Assembly: GCA_030248135.1 (NCBI GenBank)
Contig: JASANC010005657.1
Span: 62,001 to 126,000, forward strand
DNA: 64,000 nucleotides
From: Theristus sp. LFF4_11
Lineage: Eukaryota > Nematoda > Chromadorea > Monhysterida > Xyalidae
Reading direction: 5' to 3'
Shown: in pieces, positions 35,401 to 62,457 of the stretch
Numbering within the stretch: position 1 is the first letter of the stretch
Layout of the letters: each line of letters opens with the position of its first letter
Notes under the pieces: generated by a model
Database searches by the model: none
Seen by the model: only the letters and a program-made list of their open reading frames with translations
Told to the model about the DNA's origin: nothing
Position numbers and translations under genes: made by a program

Positions 35401-38400
35401 ATACTGCATCGATGCCCCATTCGCATAGGCAGTTTGTATGATGCCACATCTCCAATCGGTGCCCAGATGTCCGTCTGCTAGCAAGCAGCGCACGAAATCG
35501 AATAGAAGCAACGCGACCTTGTCACCGTCCAGCAGCACGAAACTGCCGTCTGAAGAAAAATTTTTTTAAAAAAACTGAGGTTTTATAACTCTTACAGTTG
35601 GCGACATTATTATGCAACTCTGGGCACTTTGCTCGATTGTCATTTATATTGCACCTGCACGGCCACAAACAAACACACCAGCAAACGATCATACACTGCG
35701 GCAAGCGCTGCGTGTGCGGTGTGCCTGTGTGTTTGTTTGTAATTGCCACAGTGTGCGAACATTGTGTGAACAACATCAACGCAAACATGAACAACAAATA
35801 AAATGCAAAAAAGCGCGACAAAAAAACTTCAAATTAAGAAACCTTGTTTGAGATAGAAGTACACCACTCGATCTGCATCGCCGTCGAATGAGGCCCAACG
35901 CTGACCGGGTTGAATAGTGAACGGACCCATCGGCGGTTTGCGGCCGATCTTCACGAAGTCGGCGCCACACTGGCAAAATTAGAGCGGCTTTTTTAGATGA
36001 AATATTGTGCGGTTGTTTGCGCACGTAACAGGATACGTTTTGCATCTTGCTGACGGAATGGTATTATCTTTTATTTTGATCCCGACCCCGATACTCAATG
36101 CCCGAACAGATACAGTAAGCATGCGGCAGGAATTCTAAATTGGTAAAGTGATCCGAGTCCCCTAAACAGCGCCGGTCACTTAAGCTATTTTGAAGTGCCA
36201 CATACAGACTGAAACATGGTTTCCTTTCGATGTCTGCAAACATGTTCAGTCGCAGAACCCAAAAAATGATAATATTTGAACGAAACATTATTGCGGACAC
36301 AGCAGCTTTATTAGTGAGGCAATTCATACGAGACCTTTGCGCAGACATTCACTGTTCTTTTGTTGGTTGGAGTTGTTGGAACCATTTTGTAATAGTCAAG
36401 TGAATTTTCCATCTCGTTTTCTCACCTGATCATTCAGTGGACCGTCCGTATTGTACAACTGGAACGTGTTCTCACAGTTTTTATTCGTCTTCCGCAGCTG
36501 ATGCATCGCGGCAGCGCCAATGCCATTCGCGCAGTCAACGTGAACAACATCAACGCCTCTGGAGTCAACGTTTTGATCAGTCGAGAAGATCTGCAGGCAG
36601 AGCTGGCAATTTTCTACTTTACCAGGAAAAGGCAAGATAAAGGCTCCCGTGCACCTCTGGCCAGATCTGAAACATCACCCTCATCACTCACCTTCAGCAG
36701 CTCTTCGTAAGCCGTCGTTAATTTCTGGAAATAGCCGACACTCGAGGGCAAGCCATACGTGGGGTCATTGGAACATCGAACAATAAAGTGCAACTGTGGT
36801 GTGGTCAATTTTCCTGAATGAAAACAACCAAAACAACGTGAGACAAAATAATGATAAGAGCACACAACGAATCACGTTTATATGATCCGAAAACCCGCTT
36901 GTTGTTATGCCAGTAGAGATTTCTATATGAAGACCACAGTAGCCTTGAACCGTCACACACGCGTGCCTGTGCGTTTGATTGTGTAACGACCAAGTAAACA
37001 GTCCAAATATATGAAAACATATAGTGTAAAAAACAAAAAAAAATGAAAATGAAAAGCGCACCAAACGATCGAAACTGCCCCTCGGCCGAACGGACGCCCG
37101 CCGCTGCCGCTTCGTGCAAATGCGTGCCACTGGCTCGTGTGTCATAAGCGCACAGCACCACGGCACTGCTTGAGTGGTCGATCGACATTCGCTCGTAGAT
37201 GGACTGAACGCAGTCAACGAGCGAAGAGTCACTGGAAAATCTGGCGCATTTTTCCGCGGATTTTGATTTGCGGTCGTTTTTTTTTGTTGTTCATCGCACT
37301 GCTGTCAAACCGCTAAATTATAGGCTGTCAGCTGATTGGTCGGCGATACATGCTTTCTGTGCACGCACAAATTGCTGTTGAGCTGGAGTCTGCCCTGCAC
37401 AAAAAAGCATGCATCCCGTGATCACCAACCAATCGACTAGAGACTTCGCCTTCAGGTGAACATCAATCAGTTTGCACGTAAGTGATGCTTTGCATGCCCA
37501 TTTTTGAAGGAATTCGCTGGTTTTCTTGTCATGTCAGCGAGCAGTCGCGAGCTGAACAGTGACTATTTTGTAATTCTTCAAATAGACACACACAGTGCAG
37601 CTGCGCTCAGTCAAGAAGTCGAGCCATCATGTCCAGGTCTCATACTCAAGTCCTGGTCACAAGAAAGTGCGCTCTGTTTACCACACAGTGAGTGACACAG
37701 ACACAAACAAACTCACAGGCACACCCTGGAGCACATAGCCTACAATATCGCATGTGCGCATGTGCCTGTGTGTTTGTTACTGTGTACAGCATTACTATTA
37801 TCTTAGTCAGCTCCGGCTGGTGTGTGACACTTCGGAGGAGCACTTTTTATCCACTCGTACTTTGCATTCGCCAACTCCGTCGCCAGTTTCTCCCATGCAG
37901 CGTCCAACATCTCGCCAGTTGGTGACACAAATTTCACGCCGTTGTCGTCCTCCGGGTTGTGCGACGCCGTGATCATTAGACCAACCTAAAAATTAAAAAA
38001 ACGAGATTTTTTTATAAATTTTTTAATTTGAAAAAAAAAACACTCAGAAAAGTCAAAGACCGACCGCTTGACCGCCGTTGGATCGCGACACGGCGGCGGC
38101 CAACGCGCCCATTCGATAGACGACGAACGGCAAATGGGACGCGCTGAGTGAGTTTTTGGATTTAAAAAACAAATGAATTGTTTGTTGCGCTGTGGTTTTT
38201 TCACACCACCGCCGCATATTCAATAAGTGTCGTCGCTGCTACAAATTGCGCAAAAAAAATATTGTCAACTTCAAACAGACATTTTTAAAATTCGTAATTT
38301 GTTCAATCAAACATATGGCGTGGCGAAGCAACGACACCAAACGAAAAAAATGACTGACGTTCGCCGCCGCGAAACCAAATTGTGTCTTTATAAAATTTGA

Positions 38401-38699
38401 AACCACTCGAATGGCGAATGCTCAAATCAGTATCAGACTCAACTTAACCAAACGTCTTTAGAGCGATAATTGCAATTCGCAAGTAGTGATATCGACCCAA
38501 CAGACAACGAAATCAATCCGAGAAAACTTGAGGCAATAAAACCAAAAAACACAAAAACAGCCCAGAAAACAAACTTCGTTCGAAAACCGGCCGTCCCGTA
38601 TCGCTGCGAAACGCCAACCATTGAGCAAAGCTTTCCATTGTGATCGGTGTTCTTCGATTGCGTGAATTCTGGTGGCACCGGTTTGTTCTTTAAATCCAT
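32447..38699 (-). CDS. pgm-3: Phosphoacetylglucosamine mutase (PGM3/AGM1), 14 exons, 551 aa
   Basis: Converts GlcNAc-6-phosphate to GlcNAc-1-phosphate in UDP-GlcNAc synthesis, which feeds chitin, N-glycans and O-GlcNAc. Exons: 38699-38575, 38143-38065, 37985-37861, 37231-37062, 36813-36692, 36590-36426, 35969-35843, 35549-35386, 34836-34679, 34339-34276, 33690-33568, 33001-32883, 32680-32629, 32509-32447 (1656 nt, phases consistent). Visible motifs: [10 protein letters not shown] near the N-terminus, active-site serine loop [13 protein letters not shown], the metal-binding loop [13 protein letters not shown], the sugar-recognition segment YFEANGHGT, and the phosphate-binding loop [15 protein letters not shown] near the C-terminus. 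These are the four hallmark sites of the alpha-D-phosphohexomutase family, and the length is close to the human enzyme. The intron after exon 10 uses a GC donor (GCGAGT). Introns hold an M2 copy and two hairpin repeats. Divergent from the 338-aa gene at 39828. Confidence 0.97.
33770..34110. other. PGM3 intron segment of unusual, GC-richer composition
   Basis: This intron stretch is GC-richer than its surroundings, with several overlapping open frames but no protein similarity recognised and no role in PGM3 (exons 10 and 11 join in frame across it). It may be a decayed transposon or an RNA gene. Nothing firmer can be said. Confidence 0.3.
34447..34535. repeat. Hairpin repeat family M3, copy 1
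   Basis: Left arm AGCACAAGCACACTGGCAT pairs with the right arm GTGCTGTGCCGGTGTGTTCG. Related hairpins at 35648-35772 and 37690-37790. Located in a PGM3 intron. Confidence 0.55.
35648..35772. repeat. Hairpin repeat family M3, copy 2
   Basis: Left arm ACAAACAAACACACCAGCA and right arm TGCCTGTGTGTTTGTTTGT are near-perfect complements around a ~50-bp loop. In a PGM3 intron. Confidence 0.65.
36055..36265 (-). mobile_element. Palindromic repeat family M2, copy 5
   Basis: TTTTATTTTGATCCCGACC, GATACTCAATGCCCG, GGAATTCTAAATTGGTAAAG, GATCCGAGTCCCCTAAACA, GCCGGTCACTTAAGC, GAAACATGGTTTCC in the standard M2 order. In a PGM3 intron. Confidence 0.8.
37325..37440. mobile_element. M1 hairpin element, partial copy
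   Basis: GCTGATTGGTCGGCGATACA, TTTCTGTGCACGCACAAAT, GCATGCATCCCGTGATCACC and AACCAATCGACTAG follow the M1 order. The outer ends are lost. In a PGM3 intron. Confidence 0.65.
37690..37790. repeat. Hairpin repeat family M3, copy 3
   Basis: Left arm ACACAAACAAACTCACAGGC pairs with right arm GCCTGTGTGTTTGTTACTGT. In a PGM3 intron. Confidence 0.6.
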
Positions 38700-39827
38700 C
38701 TTTTTTGAACGAGTTTTTTTTAACCAAAAACTGCCAGAAAACAAAAACCTAAACAAAAAAAACGCCAGAAAAACGCGCAACTCCTAGTTTCGAATTGGCT
38801 GTAATGTTTCATAATCGTCGACGGCCGCGCACGCGCAGCAGGCGCAGCATTTGGAGCCTTCCAATTTTTAGCCATTCGTATCTATACATCTGGGCGATTC
38901 TGTGAACAAAAACACATGAATGAGCGCTGTTTTGTTTATTGTCTCAAATTCAATCCATTAAAAACAATTGCAACGTGGAGCGCTACAGTGCTTGATGGTC
39001 TGGCACCACCTGTGTGAGTCTGCAATATGAACTTGTGTTGTTGCCGAATAATGCGCGTGAATGTTTGGACTCGCATTTTGCCACGAGTCGAGACATATCA
39101 TTCCGTGTTTTTTGCATCTTTCGTCTCGCGAATTTTTGGCAAAAAGTGTCTCGTTTCGTGAAAACTTTGAACGGGTGCAATGTGCAAACATCGACGTGTG
39201 TATCCGTATCGTGTATCGTTTCAATCAGCTGAGTTGTTTTTGGTCCGTCATGCCGGTTAATAATGTCGCTTCCAAATACAGCAGACACCACCAAACGTTA
39301 GCACATCACTGTTTCCAGCTGCAAAGCACAACCCATAATCAGCTATACACTGTATGTGTAAAGCTATCAGCCCACAAACGTGGAAGCTTTACTTGTTATA
39401 TGCTTTTGTGTGGCAGGTTGGCAATTTTCAAGCCTCATGGCCGTGTGTTAGTCACATGAATTTTCGGTATTGTTTTGTGTCGTTATGGTGACTTTGGCCA
39501 ACGTGCAAGTAATTTCCATGATTGGGCTGTATGCACACGCACACGTCAACTTTATTTCTGTTTTTTTGTTGTTGTTGTTGTTTGCTGTTGTGTGCTTTAA
39601 AAAATTCGTTTCTCATATTTCAAAACTGCACAACAAAGCAACACTGTTTTTTAGTTACCGTGTTCTTGAGTTGAGTCAAAACGGTGAGGCCAAACGAAGG
39701 TTTTTTATTTATTTATCCACCGAACCGACTCTCATGGTTTCGGTCGTCTTCTGAAACAAAACGTCTGAAGAGATCAAAAGCTCAACGATAAAAAACAAGC
39801 TATACATTAAAAAAGTACCAGGAAAAA
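38700..39827. other. Intergenic region between divergent PGM3 and the 338-aa gene
   Basis: About 1.1 kb that must contain both promoters. No convincing gene, transposon end or canonical TATA box was recognised. Confidence 0.5.
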
Positions 39828-42800
39828 ATGAACAATCAGAACCAAAATAAACGACAGGACGGAAATTTGTCCGGTGCAATGACGAATCTTTATGCGGTGC
39901 GACACCAGGACCCGATGTGAGAAACTTTGGGTTTCCTCGATGTTTTTCTCCATATGTTAACCGCTTATCGAGTTCGCTTTGTTGCGAATTTTGCTAGCCC
40001 AATGCCAAATAATTTGTCTTGAATTATTGGAAAACTGCGGTTCCATAAGTACAATGGTATTTAGCATATCCGTCTCGACACGTGATTTTTTAGCAGTCGC
40101 GTTGTTCATCTCAAATACCTTGATAATTTTAACAAACAAGTGAACACTTGATACGGTAGTTCCGACTTTTCCCTTGCACTTCCCAGTCAATCTGCGTTTA
40201 AGAGTGAATCAAGATTCAAGCTACAGTCGACCTTGGCCATGCTCCCAACATTTCGCAATATTTCCCTGCCACTGTGCGTCTTGCAGCTATCTCGACCGCC
40301 AACGACTGAAACAAGAAGTGAATGGCCCACTAAACTTCCTCGTCGGCAACGTGATCGCCGAAGACGCAAAGTACAAGAATCAGATGGGCATGATCAGTCG
40401 TAGTTACCGTGGTTCCGGTTATTTTACGAACGCCGAGTTCGATATGCACGTGCCGCTGGCGGCGCCACAGGCAGCGGCAGTCAGTAAGTCAACTGGGGAA
40501 GTGAAAGTGCGCTCACTAATCGAGCGGTCAATAGTTGAGTGATGAATGGTGAGTGGTCAATAGTTGTGTGGTCCATAGGGAAGTGGTCAACAGTGACGTA
40601 TTCAATAATAAAGTAGTCAATAGGAAACGGTCAACAATGAAAGGGTCCTGGTAGAAGCCGGGCGCGCGTGTTGTTTAAGGAAATCAAGGTGGTAACACCA
40701 CACTCGGCCGTTTTGGGCCACTTTCGGACACCGGCTCGGACGCCTTTTCAGCGTGAATGCGACCAACTTCATTTCAAAGGTACAGCAGGTTTCTTTGAAC
40801 CTGTCACTTTTCTTTTGCAGAAACGTTTCTTTTTTGTGCTTTCGCAGCCTTCGAGGACCACCGTCTGCCTGCGGTCGCGGTCAGTATGGGCGAGGTCAGA
40901 GGCGGCCCGTGGGCGGACGTCGTCGCGAACGGCCAATTGTCCGCCGAGAAACTCCGTCAGCAGCTCCGGCACAAGATCGCGAATGAGGTGCAGGAATGGA
41001 ACGCCATCAATAGACAGTATGGAAGTTGGTCGATGCATTTGTACAATGAAAATTCATTTCTTTATCATGAGTTTTTCGTCTTAGAATTGTAAAAAAATGC
41101 GCGTTTTTAATTGGATTTTTTTTTCCAATTTTTTAAAGGTTTTGAAATCGATTGGCACAGAAATGAGATTTGGCATTAATTTTGGAATGGATTTTGGCAC
41201 AGAATTAGATTTGGCATTAATTTTGGAATGGATTTCGGCATTTGTGGAGCTCGTTTCTCAGCATTATGTTCGACGTTGCAGCGTTCAACCTGCCCGACAT
41301 GCGTGCGAATCAGCCGTTGCACGTCGAATACCATCGACCGAACGAGCAACGCCCGGTCGTGATCAGCGTGACGCCGGTGTTGTTTGCGCGAGAGTTGGGC
41401 GCATTCCAGCAGCTGCACAGTAAAATTCTGGTCGGTGTGGTTGTCGCGTGCGGGTTACGGTGTATGTCACTGAAACGCAAAGCAGCCACATTTATTATTA
41501 TTCACGCGTTTTTCTGGTTTGGTGGGCTGCGTGCACGTGGAGGCGCAAATGTTGTGAGTGGCTACTCATATTGCTACTTATGGCGATCACGCTAAAAGAT
41601 GGCACACACAAAGAAAACTGACCAAGATAGTGGCCAAGCCGCGCCCGCCGCGCAGCGTGTGCAAAGCAAATTAGACTGACGTGCATCGTTAGCGTTGTTT
41701 CAAATCAGTTAAAAAGTTTTCGGTTTTATTCTACGTCATATTCGCTAAAAATTACCCTATGTGTGTCTTTGGATTTTACATATTTTCTTGCAGGCAGACA
41801 AGAAATCCTGGCCCTGGCCGATTGATATGGACTTTCGTGGGCATCTTGCATCTCAGGTGACCAAAAAAAATTGAAAATACATGTAGCAGGCAAACTCGCT
41901 GATTTAGGAAGCGTTTTCTTGAACCGCAAAACTGTTTGTTTGGACTGACTTGTTTATGACATAAAATACGTACGTTACTCCCGAAAAAACGTGACGGCGA
42001 ACGATTCAGCTTCCCCGGTGTGAATATCTGATGGAGGAAATCAGCTGGTCTACCTTTCTTACGTTTCGTACTCAGTGACGTCAGAGAACTCCATCCAGCT
42101 TCCGTTCCGTACCGCTAGTTGTTTCTCGAATCACCAAACACTATTTGAATTCAACACTTTTTGTTAAACGCCTGATCTCACCAAATGAAATCCAGGCCAT
42201 TCTAATACCGCGCGGTGCCGCCTGGGGCATCAGCATGATGATTGCGCACAAAATCATGGTCGGCAACTTCGACGACGACGGCGCCACCTTTCGCGACCCC
42301 CTGTATCGGGCGTTGAAAACGCTGAACAAGAAAGCGTACAACGGACTGCACGATCATGAGGGTGTAAAGATCGGCTCTTACACCTTGTTGGTAAGAGACA
42401 GAGGCGGCGCTCACAGCACTATGGACAACAACTTGGGGTGTATTGGCTTTCTGAAAAACACAACTCCTATGTAATTTCTGACTGGTCCCCCACACGTCCA
42501 TGTGAGAAGACAAAAAGTGCCTTGTTCAGTCGACCAGACTTCGGGTCCATGTTGAAGCGGCACAAGGAGTTACTATTCAAAATGGCAGGGTTTCAAACGA
42601 TGCGCAATAAGAATCCGTTGATTATTATAATGGGCTAGCTGATTGGTCCAGCTCCTTTTGCAGCCAATCAGCGGGGTAGATTCTAATTTTGATTACACTA
42701 ATTGCATAAATCTTAACAGTTTGACTGTAGAATTGTTGAATTGCGGTTTTTCACTGACTCAACTTTATTGTGTGAGTTTCAGTTGATGTGGTGTGGGCTA

Positions 42801-43005
42801 ACTGATATCCAGTCATTCATCATGTCTGCAAAGCTGTTATCCTCTCAAAATGTTCATTTCCGTTTTTCAGCAAGTCTACCTGGAGAACCTATCGAAGCAC
42901 CAAGACTACAACGAATGGAACAACGACGCAAAATTGATGGAACGTTTCAAGCAAGTGCTCGCGGAGTGGCGCAATCGACTGGCGTTGGGCGAATGCAAAG
43001 AGTAA
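39828..43005 (+). CDS. Unrecognised protein, 7 exons, 338 aa
   Basis: Exons: 39828-39916, 40287-40483, 40848-41016, 41262-41430, 41794-41856, 42196-42390, 42871-43005 (1017 nt). Every junction is in phase with GT-AG ends, strong evidence of a real gene. The protein starts MNNQNQNKRQDGN, with no signal peptide and no transmembrane helix. Later landmarks are GPLNFLVGNVIAED, SRSYRGSGYFTNAEFD, AVSMGEVRGGPWADVV, RPVVISVTPVLFARELGAF, a Trp/Pro-rich segment (SWPWPIDMDF), IPRGAAWGISMMIAHKIM, and a C-terminal helix rich in Lys/Glu/Trp (FKQVLAEWRNRLAL). It reads as a folded soluble domain protein. I could not assign a family. Convergent with lag-1, divergent from PGM3. Confidence 0.82.
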
Positions 43006-43406
43006 AAAATGAAAAAAAAACAAATAAATAAATAAAACTTAACACAACCGACCATGCTGATTGACTGTGTTTTTTTACCTTCAAGTTTGAAGATACAATA
43101 TTTGCACTCTCTTATAACAACGTCAATCAATCACACAAAACAATCACGCAAACTGAAAACGCCAATACACGAAAATCACAGGTACAAATAGTACACTCAA
43201 CAAATTGTCGAGCTATATAACCGAAACTGTGAAAAATTAGCATTTTTCAGCGATTTAGTCTGTGTACTGTGTACTGCTCCAAAATTTGTTGGCTAGGCGT
43301 TCTCTTCTCAGTGTACGCTGAAACGCAGTATGCGCATGTGTGCGTGTGTGTGTGTGCAACTTAAGCGACTTCATTACTGTTACAACTGAGTGTCAGCCCG
43401 CCAAAT

Positions 43407-43682
43407 ATGAATGAATTCACCAAAAGTTTTCGTGTGAACCGTGTTGTTTCATCCGGCGTGTGCAGATACGCGCTGCCCGGTCAGATCAACCAATTGGCGC
43501 CGTACAAAAGCAGCTCGTTTCTGAATCCGCAACTGGCGGCGCTCGTCCGCAAACTCGAGACGACACAGAAGGATCCGGTCGCTGCGTTCAATGTAGCCGC
43601 GAGCAGCAACAACAATTTCAAGGGCAACACCAACAATCAACAACAACGACGAGGCCCGAATACACCGAACTATCTTCGTTGA
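43407..43682 (+). CDS. Possible small gene or terminal exon, 91 aa
   Basis: Open from an ATG at 43407 to TGA. The C-terminal two thirds (from YALPGQINQLAPYK to NNQQQRRGPNTPNYLR) look coding, with Asn/Gln-rich low complexity at the end. An acceptor-like GTGTGCAG sits at 43458-43465, so it may instead be a last exon starting at 43466, but it is not phase-compatible with the final donors of the upstream 338-aa gene. No homology recognised. Confidence 0.4.
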   Translation: MNEFTKSFRVNRVVSSGVCRYALPGQINQLAPYKSSSFLNPQLAALVRKLETTQKDPVAAFNVAASSNNNFKGNTNNQQQRRGPNTPNYLR

Positions 43683-46501
43683 TGAAGTGATGATGGAAAA
43701 ACGTGAGTGTGGTGTGCACGTGAAGGTGGATGTTGAATGAGGCAGTTGCAATGCAGGAGAAATTGTCTTTTTTTCATTTTTGGAACATTTCGATTATTTT
43801 TTTACAATTGTTGTGTCACAAATGCTCATAAAAACTAAAAGGTTAAAACGTTTTGAAACCAAGAAGTGGTTACCGTATTCAACATAAATTTGTTGTATTT
43901 TTACTTGGTGAAGCAGGCACACTGCCATGGTGTCAGCTGTGCTGTGTGTTTGCCGCACTACACTGAAACTGTTATCGCCGTTACATCATGTGGCATGTTA
44001 TTCTCAATTTTGAACTTTTTTAAAGATGCGTTTTTAATTTTTATTTTTGAACCGTTCAAGAATGAAAACAATGTATTGTTTACTCCTTTTTTATTTTCTT
44101 TTGAAATTGCATGTCAAGATAAATAAAAGTAGAATATTTTGCTGAAACGCACACAGCTGCGATGGGAAACCGTGTGGAAATCATGCGCTGGATTGCGTTT
44201 TTTTTGTTGAATTTGTTTTTTCATGAATATTTTGCAAATGGCTCAAACATTGGGTTACTGTTTCTTGCATTTTTACGCCATACAGGCAAATTTCTGTGAT
44301 ATTTATGTTGTTGAATCTTTCACTAAAATGGGATTTCATTCAAATGTTTACTTTTGCAAGTGCGTTTGTTTTTGCGTTTCATCTTATCTTTCAGATGTTC
44401 TAAACTTTGTTGTCAACTAATCAACATCCATACATCCACATATATTCCGGCAACATTGTTTTTTCATTCTGGGCTTTTATATTTCAATCACAATAACGTT
44501 TTTCTTTCCAATGAGAGCAGAATAATAATAATACACTGCAACGTTTTGCAGAAAAAACGAAACAAATAACAAAAAACAAACAAAGAAACAAATGAAACGA
44601 AAAAAGTGTGAGCCGCTTGAGAAAAAACAACCATATTTGATAATAAAATTTGAATGTTTTCTGACTCTATTTCAAAGAAGATGACCGACTAATGGAACAA
44701 ACAAACAATTCTGAATGTTTTGTTGATTCAACTTGCTTTTTTCTATGCTCGCTCGCAATTTTCTGTACACATGCGAAAATACACAAAACAGAGAAAAACG
44801 TGCGAAAAACATTAGCGCATTGAACTTTTTTTTCATAATTCTACACTGAGACCCATCGATTGCACATGAACCACTGTAAAAATTAGGAAAAGTTTATGAC
44901 GGAAAGTTTTGAGAAAATGTAAAAAACATTACAACCTACAACAGAATGCAAGAACTCCAATCGTCAAGAAGACTAATTTTGAACTGGATGATTTTTTGCA
45001 AAAAACCTATTGCGTGATTATGTAAATAACTGATGTGTGAGTTTGTGTTTCTTCATGAATGTTCTTTCCAGAAGTTTTGGTCAGTCAGACAAAACAGTGC
45101 AGGAAGAAGTGAGAAAAAAGAATGAGAATTGCTACCAGAAATGGCAAAAACGAAGCGTGGTCACACTTTCATAGAACTAAAAAAGATGATTAATTAAAAA
45201 AAAGTCTTTTAGGACATTCAAACAAAGACACATTCCCAAAACATGACGTATTTTCAGAATCGGAATTCATAAAGTGATGATTTTTTTCTCAATTTCCTAA
45301 ACAAACATGGGACATATTTATTTTGTTTTGACAGTCACACAAGTTATAATAACTCGAAAACCCAAAGACTTACAGCAAAACATGCACACGACAAAAACAA
45401 AAAAAACGAAGAAAGAAAGAAAGATCCACCGGTCCAGTTTTTAACACAACATACCGAAACATCAGAGACGTTACCTTTTCCTCATGAAAACACCACAAAA
45501 AGAACTTGAAATTCTTGATTCATTTTATGTACACAACCATGAAAATACCGTTCAGAAAAAAAACTCAAGTAATCAAGTCAGAGACGAGACAAAAAAAGCA
45601 ACCAAACAACAAGCCGCTCAACAGAAATAAACAAAATACGATTCTCAACTATAAAACGACCCGAATAAGAATCCACAATAACCGATCAACAAGAATCCAA
45701 AGCCGGAAAGTTTTTTAGCCAATATCTAAAGACAAAAATTTCTGGATTCTTCGATTAAACTGGCGTCCTTCATAACGCAAAAATCGAATGTGGCACGCTG
45801 ATTGGTCGTGAATGCGACCAATAATGCTCTGGATTCCTAATGTCGCCAAACAAGAATGAGCTTTGATCGCCTGCCGACAGTCGTCCAAAAACGTTTTTTT
45901 CCACGAGAATTTTCGAAACACAATAAAAATCATGACCACTTTCCATATCATAATAATAGCAATCAAGAATCACGAGTGATACCGGCAGCATATCGATTTT
46001 CTACAAAGCAACTCTAAAAAACTCAAAACGCAAATAAACACACACACACATACAACAGTGGACTATTGCAAGATAACAGAAACCAAAAAAAACAGTTGGG
46101 ACGATTCAGTACGTTGATGATCGTGTCCAAAGATAACGACGTCACTTGAAAGAATTCGCCTGGAGTCCCAGTCTGAAGACCATGCACTCGATATTCAGCC
46201 CGTTGCTGTTGCAGACAAGCACAGTCAAACACACTGGCACGTGCCACACGTGTCACAAACGCCAATGTGAAAGCGTTTCCGTTTGTTACAGTGTGTCGAA
46301 AAAACAGCAAAGCGCCGTGATCGTCGCATACGCCACACAGTGCCAATCACGGCAGGATGGTCTTCAGACTGCGAAAGGCATTGCGCAATAATTTCGCGCA
46401 TTCTCGTCCTACCGTCTGACACGTGCCGGGCGACAAACGCACTGGCACTAGAACAACACAACACCACAATCGCCACAACAATACGAGAGAGAGAAAACAA
46501 A
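43683..46501. other. AT-rich intergenic stretch, no gene recognised
   Basis: 2.8 kb of low-GC sequence between the convergent 3' ends of the 338-aa gene (or the small 43.4-kb frame) and lag-1. Contains several possible poly(A) signals (AATAAA) and no frame with convincing composition. M3-like CACACTGGCAC sequence lies around 46210-46290. Confidence 0.55.
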
Positions 46502-62457
<15,956 letters not shown>

